Notes under the pieces: generated by a model | The model's database searches: none | Told to the model about the DNA's origin: nothing | What the model saw: only the letters and a program-made list of their open reading frames with translations | In this document: piece by piece, positions 8,768 through 19,248 of the stretch | How the letters are laid out: every line of letters begins with the position of its first letter | Numbering within the stretch: the stretch's first letter is position 1 | Position numbers and translations under genes: made by a program | Assembly (NCBI RefSeq): GCF_000934745.1 | Contig: NZ_JYNO01000012.1 | Span: forward strand, 1-64,000 | From: Desulfonatronum thioautotrophicum | Lineage (GTDB): Bacteria; Desulfobacterota; Desulfovibrionia; Desulfovibrionales; Desulfonatronaceae | Direction: 5' to 3' | Length of the DNA stretch: 64,000 bases

Positions 8768-9070
8768 ATGCGATTGCGATCACTGCTTTTGATTTTGGGC
8801 GTGTCCGCAGGCCTTGTTTTTGCGACAGCATGCGGCAGCCCGGATCAGCAGAATGAGATTGAAATGCCGACACGGCCGGGTGAGGCTGTTCCAGGATATG
8901 AGCAGCCTGGGACCATGCCGGATACAGATCCAGGGACAGGCTCAGGGACAGGCCCAGGGACAGACCCAGGGACAGGCCCTGGGACAGATCCGGGCATGGG
9001 ACAACAGCCCCCTGCAGAGCACGACCCCGCGCAACCAATGGAGCCTGAGGCGCCGACCGGAATGCAATAA
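8768..9070 (+). CDS. small lipoprotein with Pro-Gly-Thr repeats
   Basis: A 100-residue predicted outer-surface or periplasmic lipoprotein. The signal sequence MRLRSLLLILGVSAGLVF ends in a lipobox-like FATAC-G. The mature part is low complexity: five PGT(G/D)-type repeats encoded by a 12-base tandem repeat (8931-8990, consensus CAGGGACAGGCC), then a Gln/Pro/Glu-rich tail. GGAGG at 8756-8760 sets the ATG at 8768 as start. No enzymatic domain is visible. It probably shares a transcript with the DUF4168 gene and ends at the hairpin at 9101. Function unknown. Confidence 0.7.
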   Translation: MRLRSLLLILGVSAGLVFATACGSPDQQNEIEMPTRPGEAVPGYEQPGTMPDTDPGTGSGTGPGTDPGTGPGTDPGMGQQPPAEHDPAQPMEPEAPTGMQ

Positions 9071-9100
9071 TAACATTCCGGCAAATCGTCGAGATACCTT

Positions 9101-9136
9101 GACGGCCCCGCCAACTTCAGTTTTGGCGGGGCCGTC
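9101..9136 (+). terminator. GC-rich stem-loop after lipoprotein gene
   Basis: A 14-bp perfect stem (GACGGCCCCGCCAA) with an 8-base loop, 30 bases after the lipoprotein stop codon. It lacks a clear T-run. Confidence 0.6.
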
Positions 9137-9296
9137 ATGCGTTTCAGGGTAGAGGCGGCAACGTTGAGAACAGGTTGAAATCTGATTGAGAACACATCGA
9201 GAGCGCCCGAGAGGCTTTGGCGAGATCCCTCTTGTCATTTCCCGGTAATTGATTCATCTCTGCTGTTTTCCAACCAGCAACCCCACCACATTGCGT

Positions 9297-12264
<2,968 letters not shown>

Positions 12265-12343
12265 TTATCTGAATAGAGTTTGCAGGATTTGATGGATCCT
12301 ATCTGCTCTGCAAAAGTGGGCAGGAGATGTCCAATGGAAGGGT

Positions 12344-12377
12344 AGGCATCTTGCCTGTCCATGCAGGCAAGATGCCT
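12344..12377. repeat. REP-like palindrome
   Basis: AGGCATCTTGCCTG and its exact complement flank a 6-base loop, after folD. There is no T-run. It resembles the dispersed REP-like hairpins at 28860 and 42923 in style but not in exact sequence. Confidence 0.65.
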
Positions 12378-12442
12378 GTACCGCCGCAATCCAAAAATGG
12401 TATTACAGTAACAATCACATCCCGTAGTGGTTGACATTTCGA

Positions 12443-12503
12443 GGGCGTGAAACTACACGCCCAGGTGTCTTTACGGAGGCCGCTTGTTTGGCTTCCATTT
12501 TTT
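12443..12503 (+). promoter_or_regulatory. leader hairpins with attenuator-like terminator upstream of mgtE
   Basis: Two consecutive RNA hairpins: GGGCGTG/CACGCCC with loop AAACTA (12443-12462), then GGAGGCC/GGCTTCC with an 8-base loop (12475-12496) followed directly by ATTTTTT. The second looks like an intrinsic terminator placed about 200 bases before mgtE and after the folD operon. It could terminate folD transcripts or act as an attenuator in an mgtE leader. It does not match the M-box consensus as I know it. Confidence 0.5.
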
Positions 12504-12529
12504 CACCCCCAACCAGGAGCTATCTCACA

Positions 12530-12655
12530 ATGGACGAAGGCCCTCCGAGGTGCACTTCCCCTTGTTGTGGATCGATTTCGATCCCCAAACCTTTCATTCG
12601 GACACGCTCCGCGTGGACGGTGACTCCTGAGCTTTTTCCGCCTCTTTCCGCATAA
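12530..12655 (+). CDS. candidate proline-rich leader peptide of mgtE
   Basis: A 41-codon ORF with a good ribosome-binding site (AGGAG, 10 bases from the ATG). It starts MDEGPPRCTSPCCG and ends PELFPPLSA; eight of the 41 residues are proline and the N-terminus is acidic-then-proline. The stop codon at 12653 lies 7 bases before the 5' arm of a hairpin that covers the mgtE start. Enterobacterial mgtA is preceded by the short acidic, proline-rich MgtL ORF whose translation senses low magnesium; the similarity here is in design, not sequence homology. Whether it is translated is unknown. Confidence 0.45.
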   Translation: MDEGPPRCTSPCCGSISIPKPFIRTRSAWTVTPELFPPLSA

Positions 12656-12662
12656 GGCCTGA

Positions 12663-12713
12663 ATGACTCGCGTCCCCGTCCTCCGGGCGGGCTCCGTCAA
12701 GGAGACGAGTCAT
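12663..12713 (+). promoter_or_regulatory. hairpin sequestering the mgtE start
   Basis: ATGACTCG (12663-12670) is exactly complementary to CGAGTCAT (12706-12713). The 3' arm includes the first two bases of the mgtE start codon and lies next to its Shine-Dalgarno AAGGAG (12699-12704), part of which can pair with the CCCC stretch at 12674-12677. This would repress mgtE translation unless the 5' arm is occupied. Confidence 0.55.
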
Positions 12714-14091
12714 GAACAAGGCCACCATTTTCACCACCATCACGAAGCTTCTCGCCGAGAACCGGGACCAGGAAGTCCGCGAGTTCTGCGATTCCTTGCA
12801 CCCGGCTGACCTGGCAACCTATCTGCCCAGCTTTTCACGCAAGGAACAGTTGCGGATTCTCGGCATCATTGGCAGCGAAATTGCCGCGGACATCGTCTGT
12901 CGTCTGGATCACGACGAACAGTCCCAGTTGGCCAAGGCCATGCCCGACAGGCAGTTGGCCGAGATCATGAACCACATGCCTTCGGACGACCGGGTCGACC
13001 TGTTCAAGCGGCTCCCAGAGGATCGGGGCGAGACGGTTCTCGGCCTGATGGCCAAGGTGGAGCGGGAGGATATCCGCATACTCGGTTCCTATGCCGAGGG
13101 GACGGCCGGGGCGATCATGACCTCGGAATACGTCACCCTGACCCCGGATATGACCGTCCAAAAGGCTCTGGAAAAGGTCCGCCTGGAAGCCCCGGACAAG
13201 GAGACGATCTACACCATCTATGTCATAAACGGCCAACGTCATCTGCTGGGCGCCGTATCCTTGCGCAACCTGATCACAGCCAAACCGGCCATGCAGGTCG
13301 GTGAGATCATGCAGGAAAAGCCGGTCTTCGTCCGTGCCGGAGAAGATCAGGAAGAGGTGGCCCGCAAGCTGAGCAAGTACGATTTACTGGCCATTCCCGT
13401 TATCAACGGCAATGAGGCTCTGGCCGGAATCGTCACCTTTGACGACGTGCATGACGTGATGGTGGAAGAAACCACCGAGGACTTTCACAAGATGGGCGGC
13501 TTGGGACACAAGGCTTCTCCAGGGCTGGCGGACATCAATATGCGCGACGCAGGCTTCTGGATGCTGTTTTCCAAGCGTATTCCCTGGTTGCTGATCCTGG
13601 TGTTCATGAACATCTTTTCCGGGGCGGGTATCGCCTATTTCGAGGATACCATCGAGGCGGTGATCGCCCTGGTTTTCTTTTTGCCCTTGCTCATCGACTC
13701 TGGCGGGAATGCCGGCAGCCAGGCGGCGACGCTGATGGTTCGCGCCCTGGCCACGGGGAAAGCGAAACTCTCCGACTGGTTTCACCTGCTGGGTCGTGAG
13801 GTTCTCGTTTCCGCCGCGTTGGGCCTGGCCATGGGCTTGGCGGTGTCCATGATCGGCATTTTCCGGGCCGGTCCGGAAGTGGCGGTGGTCGTGGCCATGA
13901 CCATGGTCTGCACGGTCTTGTTCGGCAGCATCGTGGGCATGTCCCTGCCGTTCATCCTTAGCAAACTGCGCATGGACCCCGCCACGGCCAGCGCCCCGCT
14001 GATCACCTCCATCGCGGATATCGGCGGCGTTTTGATTTACTTTTCCATTGCCACCTATGTGCTCCGGGACATGATCACTGCGGCAGCATGA
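12712..14091 (+). CDS. mgtE: magnesium transporter MgtE
   Basis: Mg2+ channel of the inner membrane. The 459 residues comprise an N-terminal superhelical MgtE_N domain (about 1-130, with DDRVDLFKRLPED), a pair of CBS domains (about 135-255) that gate the pore by binding cytosolic Mg2+, and five C-terminal membrane helices (about 280-455) including the pore motif DSGGNAGSQAATLMVRALA. GGAG is 8 bases before the ATG. The preceding 200-270 bases form a structured leader with a small ORF (see separate entries). The gene stands alone. Confidence 0.96.
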   Translation: MNKATIFTTITKLLAENRDQEVREFCDSLHPADLATYLPSFSRKEQLRILGIIGSEIAADIVCRLDHDEQSQLAKAMPDRQLAEIMNHMPSDDRVDLFKRLPEDRGETVLGLMAKVEREDIRILGSYAEGTAGAIMTSEYVTLTPDMTVQKALEKVRLEAPDKETIYTIYVINGQRHLLGAVSLRNLITAKPAMQVGEIMQEKPVFVRAGEDQEEVARKLSKYDLLAIPVINGNEALAGIVTFDDVHDVMVEETTEDFHKMGGLGHKASPGLADINMRDAGFWMLFSKRIPWLLILVFMNIFSGAGIAYFEDTIEAVIALVFFLPLLIDSGGNAGSQAATLMVRALATGKAKLSDWFHLLGREVLVSAALGLAMGLAVSMIGIFRAGPEVAVVVAMTMVCTVLFGSIVGMSLPFILSKLRMDPATASAPLITSIADIGGVLIYFSIATYVLRDMITAAA

Positions 14092-14128
14092 GGTCGGGTT
14101 TTTGACACTATAAAAGGGAAGGACAGTG

Positions 14129-14206
14129 GTATTCCGGATTTTCGCCTGAACGGGGGACAAGTTGGTTTCTTTGTCATATTTCCGCGCATGCGGGAATCCG
14201 GAATAC
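14129..14206. repeat. 12-bp inverted repeat between convergent genes
   Basis: GTATTCCGGATT and AATCCGGAATAC are exact complements separated by 54 bases, between mgtE and the minus-strand gene at 14244. It may be part of a small mobile or REP-type unit, or serve as a weak bidirectional terminator. Confidence 0.55.
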
Positions 14207-14243
14207 TGCGGAGTAATTTGGAGATCCAGGCCAGCAGCGATGG

Positions 14244-14594
14244 TCACCCTTTGGTCTGCACGAATCGAGCTTCTGGCTGGGCAGCGGGCATGCTATTGCA
14301 ATATCCCGAATACCCCTGGTTTTGTCGGCGGGTGCGGAGCAGGTCGTCCTTGAGCATTTTGTGCAGTCGCCGGGCTTCGGCGCTGACCTGGTTATGCACG
14401 GATTGTAACTGCTCCATCTTGGCCAGGAAGACGTCCTGCGAGATCCGTCCCCGGCCGCGCCAGGCCATGTCCAGCAGGCGGCCCCGGTCGTTGGCCAGGG
14501 CCTCCGCCTGCTCCACATCCCCTTCCGTCAACAGGGAAAGCTCCCTGTGGCTCAGATCCAGGGCTTCCTCCAGGTAGGTTTCAACAGTATCCAT
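14244..14594 (-). CDS. small helical protein, possibly flagellar chaperone-like
   Basis: A 116-residue, mostly helical and charged protein (MDTVETYLEEALDLSHRELSLLTEGDVEQAEALANDR). No signal peptide or membrane segment. It starts directly at the stop codon of the preceding gene (14595), so it is in an operon with the unknown gene and the GT9 glycosyltransferase. Its size and N-terminal helix, with aromatic and leucine residues, recall FliT-type export chaperones, and similar neighbourhoods occur near flagellar genes in Desulfovibrio, but I see no decisive motif. Treat it as hypothetical. Confidence 0.6.
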   Translation of the reverse strand: MDTVETYLEEALDLSHRELSLLTEGDVEQAEALANDRGRLLDMAWRGRGRISQDVFLAKMEQLQSVHNQVSAEARRLHKMLKDDLLRTRRQNQGYSGYCNSMPAAQPEARFVQTKG

Positions 14595-15203
14595 TCAGCC
14601 CTCCCGGATGGACTTGCGCACATCCTCACGCAACTGGGCAACAATGCTCTTCCAACGCTCCACAAGTGGGTGAAACTCGTATTCCAGCAGGTCGGACAGG
14701 AGGATCCAGTCCTCGTTCTCCTGGACTTCCAGCATTTCCGTGAACAGCTCGGACAGTTCGTTGATGGCATCCTCAAACTGCGGGTTGGCGGACAGGGCGA
14801 ACTCATCACGCAGCGCACCGATCATGCTCAGGAAATCCCGGGTGACGTCCAGAAGGTCCTGGTACATTTCCAGGGCCTCGGCGTCGTCCGCGCGGCGAAA
14901 CAGATCGGCGACCTGTTTGGAGCCTTCGCTCATCAGCCGGATGACCTTGTACAGTTCACGGGCAATGTTCACACCCATCTCCGAAACGCCCATGGTCTTG
15001 ATCTCGACTTTTTGGATGTCCCGGCAATCGACGTCTTCGGCCTGGTGCGGGTAGATTTCTGAAAATGCTTCGTCGTTGACGAACACGTCGGTTACGATCC
15101 GGTTGTCCAGATGCTTCATGCTCATCAGTCCGATGAGCAGCTCGTCCAGGTTGGTATAGTTGGTGATGCTGAAGTCCGATTTTTGCCCGTCAATAATGAT
15201 CAT
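14595..15203 (-). CDS. conserved hypothetical helical protein
   Basis: A 202-residue soluble protein. The first 60 residues look beta-rich (MIIIDGQKSDFSITNYTNLDEL), the rest is helical and acidic. The start at 15203 is chosen because AAGGAGG lies about 9 bases upstream; the longer frame to 15257 would run into the glycosyltransferase gene and lacks a ribosome-binding site. No domain is recognised. It sits between the GT9 gene (44 bases upstream) and the small helical gene (adjacent), suggesting a shared transcript and possibly a role in flagellar or surface structure modification, which is inference only. Confidence 0.65.
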   Translation of the reverse strand: MIIIDGQKSDFSITNYTNLDELLIGLMSMKHLDNRIVTDVFVNDEAFSEIYPHQAEDVDCRDIQKVEIKTMGVSEMGVNIARELYKVIRLMSEGSKQVADLFRRADDAEALEMYQDLLDVTRDFLSMIGALRDEFALSANPQFEDAINELSELFTEMLEVQENEDWILLSDLLEYEFHPLVERWKSIVAQLREDVRKSIREG

Positions 15204-15246
15204 CGCAGGAACCTCCTTGCAGGTGGGTTGGTTTTCCCAGACCTCT

Positions 15247-16863
15247 TCAAGATTCATGCCGAGATCGTGAAGGAGGAAAAGCGCTTCTCCACGCTGATGC
15301 CAGTGTCAGATATCGGCGTGTGAGCCGGAGGACACCGGAAATGTCTCGCCCCAGTTCCTGGGATTCCGTCAGCCATAATCGGCCAAGAACCGCGAAGAAC
15401 GGGTCTGCCTGCCAATGGGTCTGGAGTCGTTCCCAGTAGGCCAGGAATTTTTGCTGTATTTTGGGCAGGGGCGTGGTTGCCAGGACCTGGGCCTGGCTCT
15501 CCAGGATACGCAACAGGGCGATGGACTTGTCCAGGGAGGCCATGATGCGTGTTCGGGCTGGTTCCGGGAAGTCGCAGGAAAAATCCGGAAGATGGATGGC
15601 CGGGGATTGGTCAAGGAATTGACGATAGGTGTGGCGCTGGATGCGGATCCACTGGGTACGCAGGTCCGTCTCCTGGCCGCTCAGGGCTTCCAGGTCCAGG
15701 AAGCCATGAGCGTCACGGCACGTTTTCCAGGCACGCACCGACTGCAGGTCCGAAGCGGGTTCTCCGCTGGCGGTCAAGGGGGATAAAGGGCAAAGCGGGA
15801 GCAGATGGGCATGGATCAGATCGAAAACCTGGCGGGGGGATATGGCGCGCCGGCAGGCCTCATCATGCCCGCAGGCGGTGCCAAAGGCGCAGGGGTGGCA
15901 ATCAAGATTGGGTTCCAGGCAGAGGCTGCCTACTTGATATGGCCCGGTGTCCCAGGGCTGGGCCGTGGCCAGGAAGATCGCGGCCACCGGGCGTCCCAGG
16001 CCGGCTGCCAGGTGCATGGTGCCGGTGTCGTTGGTCACCAAGAGGTTCGTGTGACACAGGACCGCGGCCAACTCCGGCAGGGACGTGCGGCCGACCATGT
16101 CGATAAAGGGAGCCGTGGTATGGGAGACGTAGCCTTGCGCCAGGAAGCGCTCCGAGGGGGTACCCAGCAGTACGGGGCAGAGACCGCAGCGGTCCCAGAG
16201 CAGGTCGCCCAGGTGGGCAAAATATTCCTCGGGCCACTGGCGGCGGGGCTCGCTGGCCCCAAGCTGCAGGGCTGCAAAGCCACGGAGGGAGAGAGACGTA
16301 TCCGCCGGAACCTTCGTGAGCAGCAGACGGTGAATACACTCCAGGACTTCCGGCTCCGGACGGGTCAGCCGCAGGTCATGGCCGGCCACGGGCAAATCCG
16401 CGCTGCGCAGCATCAGATCCACCAGGTTGAAGGGGCTGCAGCCCCGGTTCATGGTGGACGTCTGGAGAAAGGCGGCCCAGGAATTACCGTAGAACCCGTA
16501 GCCCTGTTCATCCAGGCCAAAGCCGGAGACTGGGCCGGAGGTCAGGACGCGGGCCAGCAGGCGGGCGCTTTGCATCGGGGTCAGGTTGAGGAGCGGCGGG
16601 GCGTGCTGGCTACCCAGGACCGCGTCTTTCCAGGCCGAAAGTCGGCTCAGGGCCCGGGGCCAGCCGCGGTCCAGCTCCGCCAGCAACCCGGCTCCCGGCA
16701 GGGCAAAGACCTCCTCCGCGCCCGGAAGGAACATGGTCGCCGCGGCAAAGTTTTCCAGGCAGATCAGGGCCGGGGCATGCCCCTGGTCCCGCAATCCGGC
16801 GATGACCGGCTGTGTCTGCAGCAGGTCGCCGAAGCGGGTCAGATTCATGACCAGGGTGCGCAT
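15247..16863 (-). CDS. glycosyltransferase family 9 (heptosyltransferase-like) with C-terminal extension
   Basis: Transfers a sugar from an ADP- or nucleotide-sugar donor. The N-terminal region (MRTLVMNLTRFGDLLQTQPVIAGLR) and the donor-site motif NDTGTMHLAAGLGRPVAAIF are typical of GT9/WaaF-like enzymes, followed by a cysteine-rich segment (LDCHPCAFGTACGHDEACRR) also seen in this family. The core occupies about 1-350. The remaining 190 residues are an extension without a recognised domain, making the protein (538 residues) longer than ordinary heptosyltransferases. The downstream genes hint that the acceptor could be a surface protein such as flagellin rather than LPS, but this is unproven. 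Confidence 0.82.
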   Translation of the reverse strand: MRTLVMNLTRFGDLLQTQPVIAGLRDQGHAPALICLENFAAATMFLPGAEEVFALPGAGLLAELDRGWPRALSRLSAWKDAVLGSQHAPPLLNLTPMQSARLLARVLTSGPVSGFGLDEQGYGFYGNSWAAFLQTSTMNRGCSPFNLVDLMLRSADLPVAGHDLRLTRPEPEVLECIHRLLLTKVPADTSLSLRGFAALQLGASEPRRQWPEEYFAHLGDLLWDRCGLCPVLLGTPSERFLAQGYVSHTTAPFIDMVGRTSLPELAAVLCHTNLLVTNDTGTMHLAAGLGRPVAAIFLATAQPWDTGPYQVGSLCLEPNLDCHPCAFGTACGHDEACRRAISPRQVFDLIHAHLLPLCPLSPLTASGEPASDLQSVRAWKTCRDAHGFLDLEALSGQETDLRTQWIRIQRHTYRQFLDQSPAIHLPDFSCDFPEPARTRIMASLDKSIALLRILESQAQVLATTPLPKIQQKFLAYWERLQTHWQADPFFAVLGRLWLTESQELGRDISGVLRLTRRYLTLASAWRSAFPPSRSRHES

Positions 16864-17065
16864 GCTCAGGCCTGAAAACCAGAAATTTCTTCTGTTACGT
16901 GGTCATTCACTGAGCAGATGTGCTTTCCCAGCCCAATATTCTGCGTGAAGCCGGCATGAGCGGTGTCGCCCAGGAAACCGTCGGGTTCAGAGTGGTTGCG
17001 TCCTTGCAGATCAGAATGCCTAGTTGCCTGGGTTCTCATGGGGCGTCTGGCCATGTGGTGGGTGG

Positions 17066-17614
17066 CTAATCGGGCAGGTTCGGCTTGGCGTAGAGTTCGC
17101 CGCCAAAGGCGTCGTTGACCACCAGCAAGGGAAAGTCCCGGACCACCAGTTCCCGGACGGCTTCCGGTCCGAGGTCCTCGAAGGCAATGATTTTCGAAGA
17201 GACGATGCGCTGGGAGAGCAGGGCCCCGGCACCGCCGGTGGCTCCGAAATACACCGCGTTGTGGCGGACCAGGGCGTCCTTGACCTCCTGGCTGCGCTTG
17301 CCCTTGCCGATGGTCGCCTTGACCCCGAGAGAGTGCAGCCGCGGGGTGTAGCTGTCCATACGGTAGCTGGTGGTGGGGCCGGCGGAGCCGATGGGGCGGC
17401 CTTCCGGTGCCGGGGAAGGGCCGACATAGTAGATGACCGCGCCCTTGAGCGGAAAGGGCGGCTCGGTTCCCTCTTCCAGGGCCTGAATAATCTTTTTGTG
17501 GGCCGCGTCCCGGGCCGAATAAATGATTCCGGAGAGCAGCACCCGGTCGCCGATCTTGAGGTGGATGACGTCTTCGTCGCGCAGAGGGGCCTGTAACGAA
17601 TATTCCCTGCTCAC
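17066..17614 (-). CDS. class I fumarate hydratase, beta subunit
   Basis: C-terminal-domain subunit of the two-subunit, oxygen-sensitive [4Fe-4S] fumarase (fumarate + water to malate). The 182 residues include the family motifs GDRVLLSGIIYSARDAAHKK, GPTTSYRMDSYTPRL and GKGKRSQEV. The start is a GTG overlapping the alpha subunit stop (GTGA), with GGAGG 6 bases upstream; a longer ATG start at 17647 would overlap alpha by 37 bases. It is the last gene of the frd-fum run. About 200 bases without a gene follow, in which I see nothing recognisable. Confidence 0.93.
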   Translation of the reverse strand: MSREYSLQAPLRDEDVIHLKIGDRVLLSGIIYSARDAAHKKIIQALEEGTEPPFPLKGAVIYYVGPSPAPEGRPIGSAGPTTSYRMDSYTPRLHSLGVKATIGKGKRSQEVKDALVRHNAVYFGATGGAGALLSQRIVSSKIIAFEDLGPEAVRELVVRDFPLLVVNDAFGGELYAKPNLPD

Positions 17615-18450
17615 AGCAGCACCTCCTCGTGGCGTGCGGAATGACACTGGACGTTTACTGCCAGGGGCAGGCTGGCGATGTGGCAGGGAGCCATGTTGAT
17701 GCGCACCCCGAGGCAGGTGGTATCCCCGCCCAGGCCCATGGGCCCGATGCCCAGAGTGTTGATTTCCTCCAGAAGCTCCTGTTCCATCCGGGCAATCTCC
17801 GGATCGGGGTGGGGCTGGTCCAGGGGACGCAGTAGGGCCTGTTTGGCCAGCTTGGGGGCCAGCTCAAAGGAGCCGCCGATGCCGATACCCAGCATGGTCG
17901 GTGGGCAGGGGTTGGGTCCGGCCTCGGCCACCCGGCCCAGGACAAACTCCTTGATGCCCCTCCAGCCCTGAGCCGGTGAGAGCATGGTGACCCGGGACAT
18001 GTTTTCGCTGCCGCCGCCTTTGGCCATGAAGGAAATTTTCAGACCGTCCCCAGGAACCAGGTCAACATGGATGACCGCGGGTGTATTGTCCCCGGTGTTT
18101 TTGCGGGTCAGGGGGTGGCACATGGATTTTCGCAACAAACCATCTCGGTAACCGCGGATCATGCCTTCGGTGACAGCGTCGTGCAGGCTTGCGCCATCCA
18201 CCCGGCACTGCTCGCCCAGTTCCACGAAAAAGACGGCCATGCCTGTATCCTGACACAGCGGCAGGCCACTCTCGCGGGCCAAGGCCGCGTTGTCCTCCAG
18301 TTGCCCCAGGATTTCCCGGCCGGCATCCGAGGGCTCAGCCGTCTTGGCGCGGCTGATGGCCTGCAAGACATCCCGCGGCAGGATGCGGTTGGCCCGAACC
18401 ACCATTTCCGCGATCCGGTCCGTGATCTCGGATGATTTGACGGTACGCAT
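17611..18450 (-). CDS. class I fumarate hydratase, alpha subunit
   Basis: Carries the catalytic iron-sulfur cluster of the heterodimeric fumarase. The 279 residues contain the three expected cysteines in LCQDTG, NPCPPTMLGIGIGG and TTCLGVRI. The gene starts 10 bases after frdB and overlaps the beta subunit gene, so reductase and fumarase are cotranscribed. In a sulfate reducer this set links fumarate, succinate and malate in fumarate respiration or disproportionation, or runs in the oxidative direction. Confidence 0.95.
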   Translation of the reverse strand: MRTVKSSEITDRIAEMVVRANRILPRDVLQAISRAKTAEPSDAGREILGQLEDNAALARESGLPLCQDTGMAVFFVELGEQCRVDGASLHDAVTEGMIRGYRDGLLRKSMCHPLTRKNTGDNTPAVIHVDLVPGDGLKISFMAKGGGSENMSRVTMLSPAQGWRGIKEFVLGRVAEAGPNPCPPTMLGIGIGGSFELAPKLAKQALLRPLDQPHPDPEIARMEQELLEEINTLGIGPMGLGGDTTCLGVRINMAPCHIASLPLAVNVQCHSARHEEVLL

Positions 18451-18460
18451 CGCTCTCTCC

Positions 18461-19207
18461 TTATGTTCTTTTCCACGGCAACAGATTCATGATGCCGGCC
18501 CAGCCCATTTTCCAGCGCAGCATGCCCAGCTGGTCCTGCAACGGCAGGTGTTTGGGGCAGACGTCTTCGCAGGCCAACAGGCCCATGCAACCAAAGATAC
18601 CCTGGTCGTTACCCACGATCTCGAAATAGTCCTGCTCCGTGCGCTTGTCCCGGGGGTCCAGGACAAAGCGGGCCAAGCGGTTCAACCCGGCGGCACCCAG
18701 AAAATCAGGACGCATGATTGCGGTTCCGCAGGCGGCCACGCAGCAACCGCATTCAATACAGCGCTCCAGTTCGTAGATCTCCTCGGCCAACGCGTTGTCC
18801 ATGCGTTCTTCCAGAGCCCTGGGGTCGAACTCCTTGTCCGTATGTACCCAGGAGCGAACCCGTTGGGCCATGTTCCGAAACCAGGTGCCCGTATCCACGG
18901 ACAGGTCGCCCACCAGGGTGAAGAAGGGCAGGGGCATCAAGGTGATATTGTCCGGGAGATCCTTGGTCTTGGTGTGGCAGGCCAGACCGGGACGACCGTT
19001 GACGACCATGGCGCAGGCCCCGCAGATCCCGGCGCGGCAACAGAAATCGAATTGCAGGCCGGGATCCTGCTCTTCGCGGATTCTGTTCAGGGCGATGAAC
19101 AGGGTCATGTGGTTGGTTTCGTCCAGGACGAAGGTATCCGTATGCGGCGTGGAGGTCGGGTCCTGGGGATTGTAGCGAAAAATGGAGAAGGTCAGGTTCC
19201 TGGCCAT
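18461..19207 (-). CDS. frdB: fumarate reductase iron-sulfur subunit
   Basis: Electron-transfer subunit joining FrdA to the haem subunit. The 248 residues contain the [2Fe-2S] cysteines (FCCRAGICGACAM, then LAC), and the C-terminal cluster motifs CIECGCCVAAC and CMGLLACEDVCPK for the [4Fe-4S] and [3Fe-4S] centres. The start MARNLTFSIFRYNP is chosen over the ATG at 19252, which would overlap frdA and has no ribosome-binding site. It lies 41 bases after frdA and 10 before the fumarase alpha gene. Confidence 0.95.
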   Translation of the reverse strand: MARNLTFSIFRYNPQDPTSTPHTDTFVLDETNHMTLFIALNRIREEQDPGLQFDFCCRAGICGACAMVVNGRPGLACHTKTKDLPDNITLMPLPFFTLVGDLSVDTGTWFRNMAQRVRSWVHTDKEFDPRALEERMDNALAEEIYELERCIECGCCVAACGTAIMRPDFLGAAGLNRLARFVLDPRDKRTEQDYFEIVGNDQGIFGCMGLLACEDVCPKHLPLQDQLGMLRWKMGWAGIMNLLPWKRT

Positions 19208-19248
19208 GCTGGTCCTCGTTGTGCGTGATGGGTGAATGGAGCGGCTGA

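Noticed and set aside
12425-12711. M-box (ykoK) magnesium riboswitch upstream of mgtE
   Set aside because: The expected conserved M-box blocks were not recognisable by eye; a covariance-model search would settle it.
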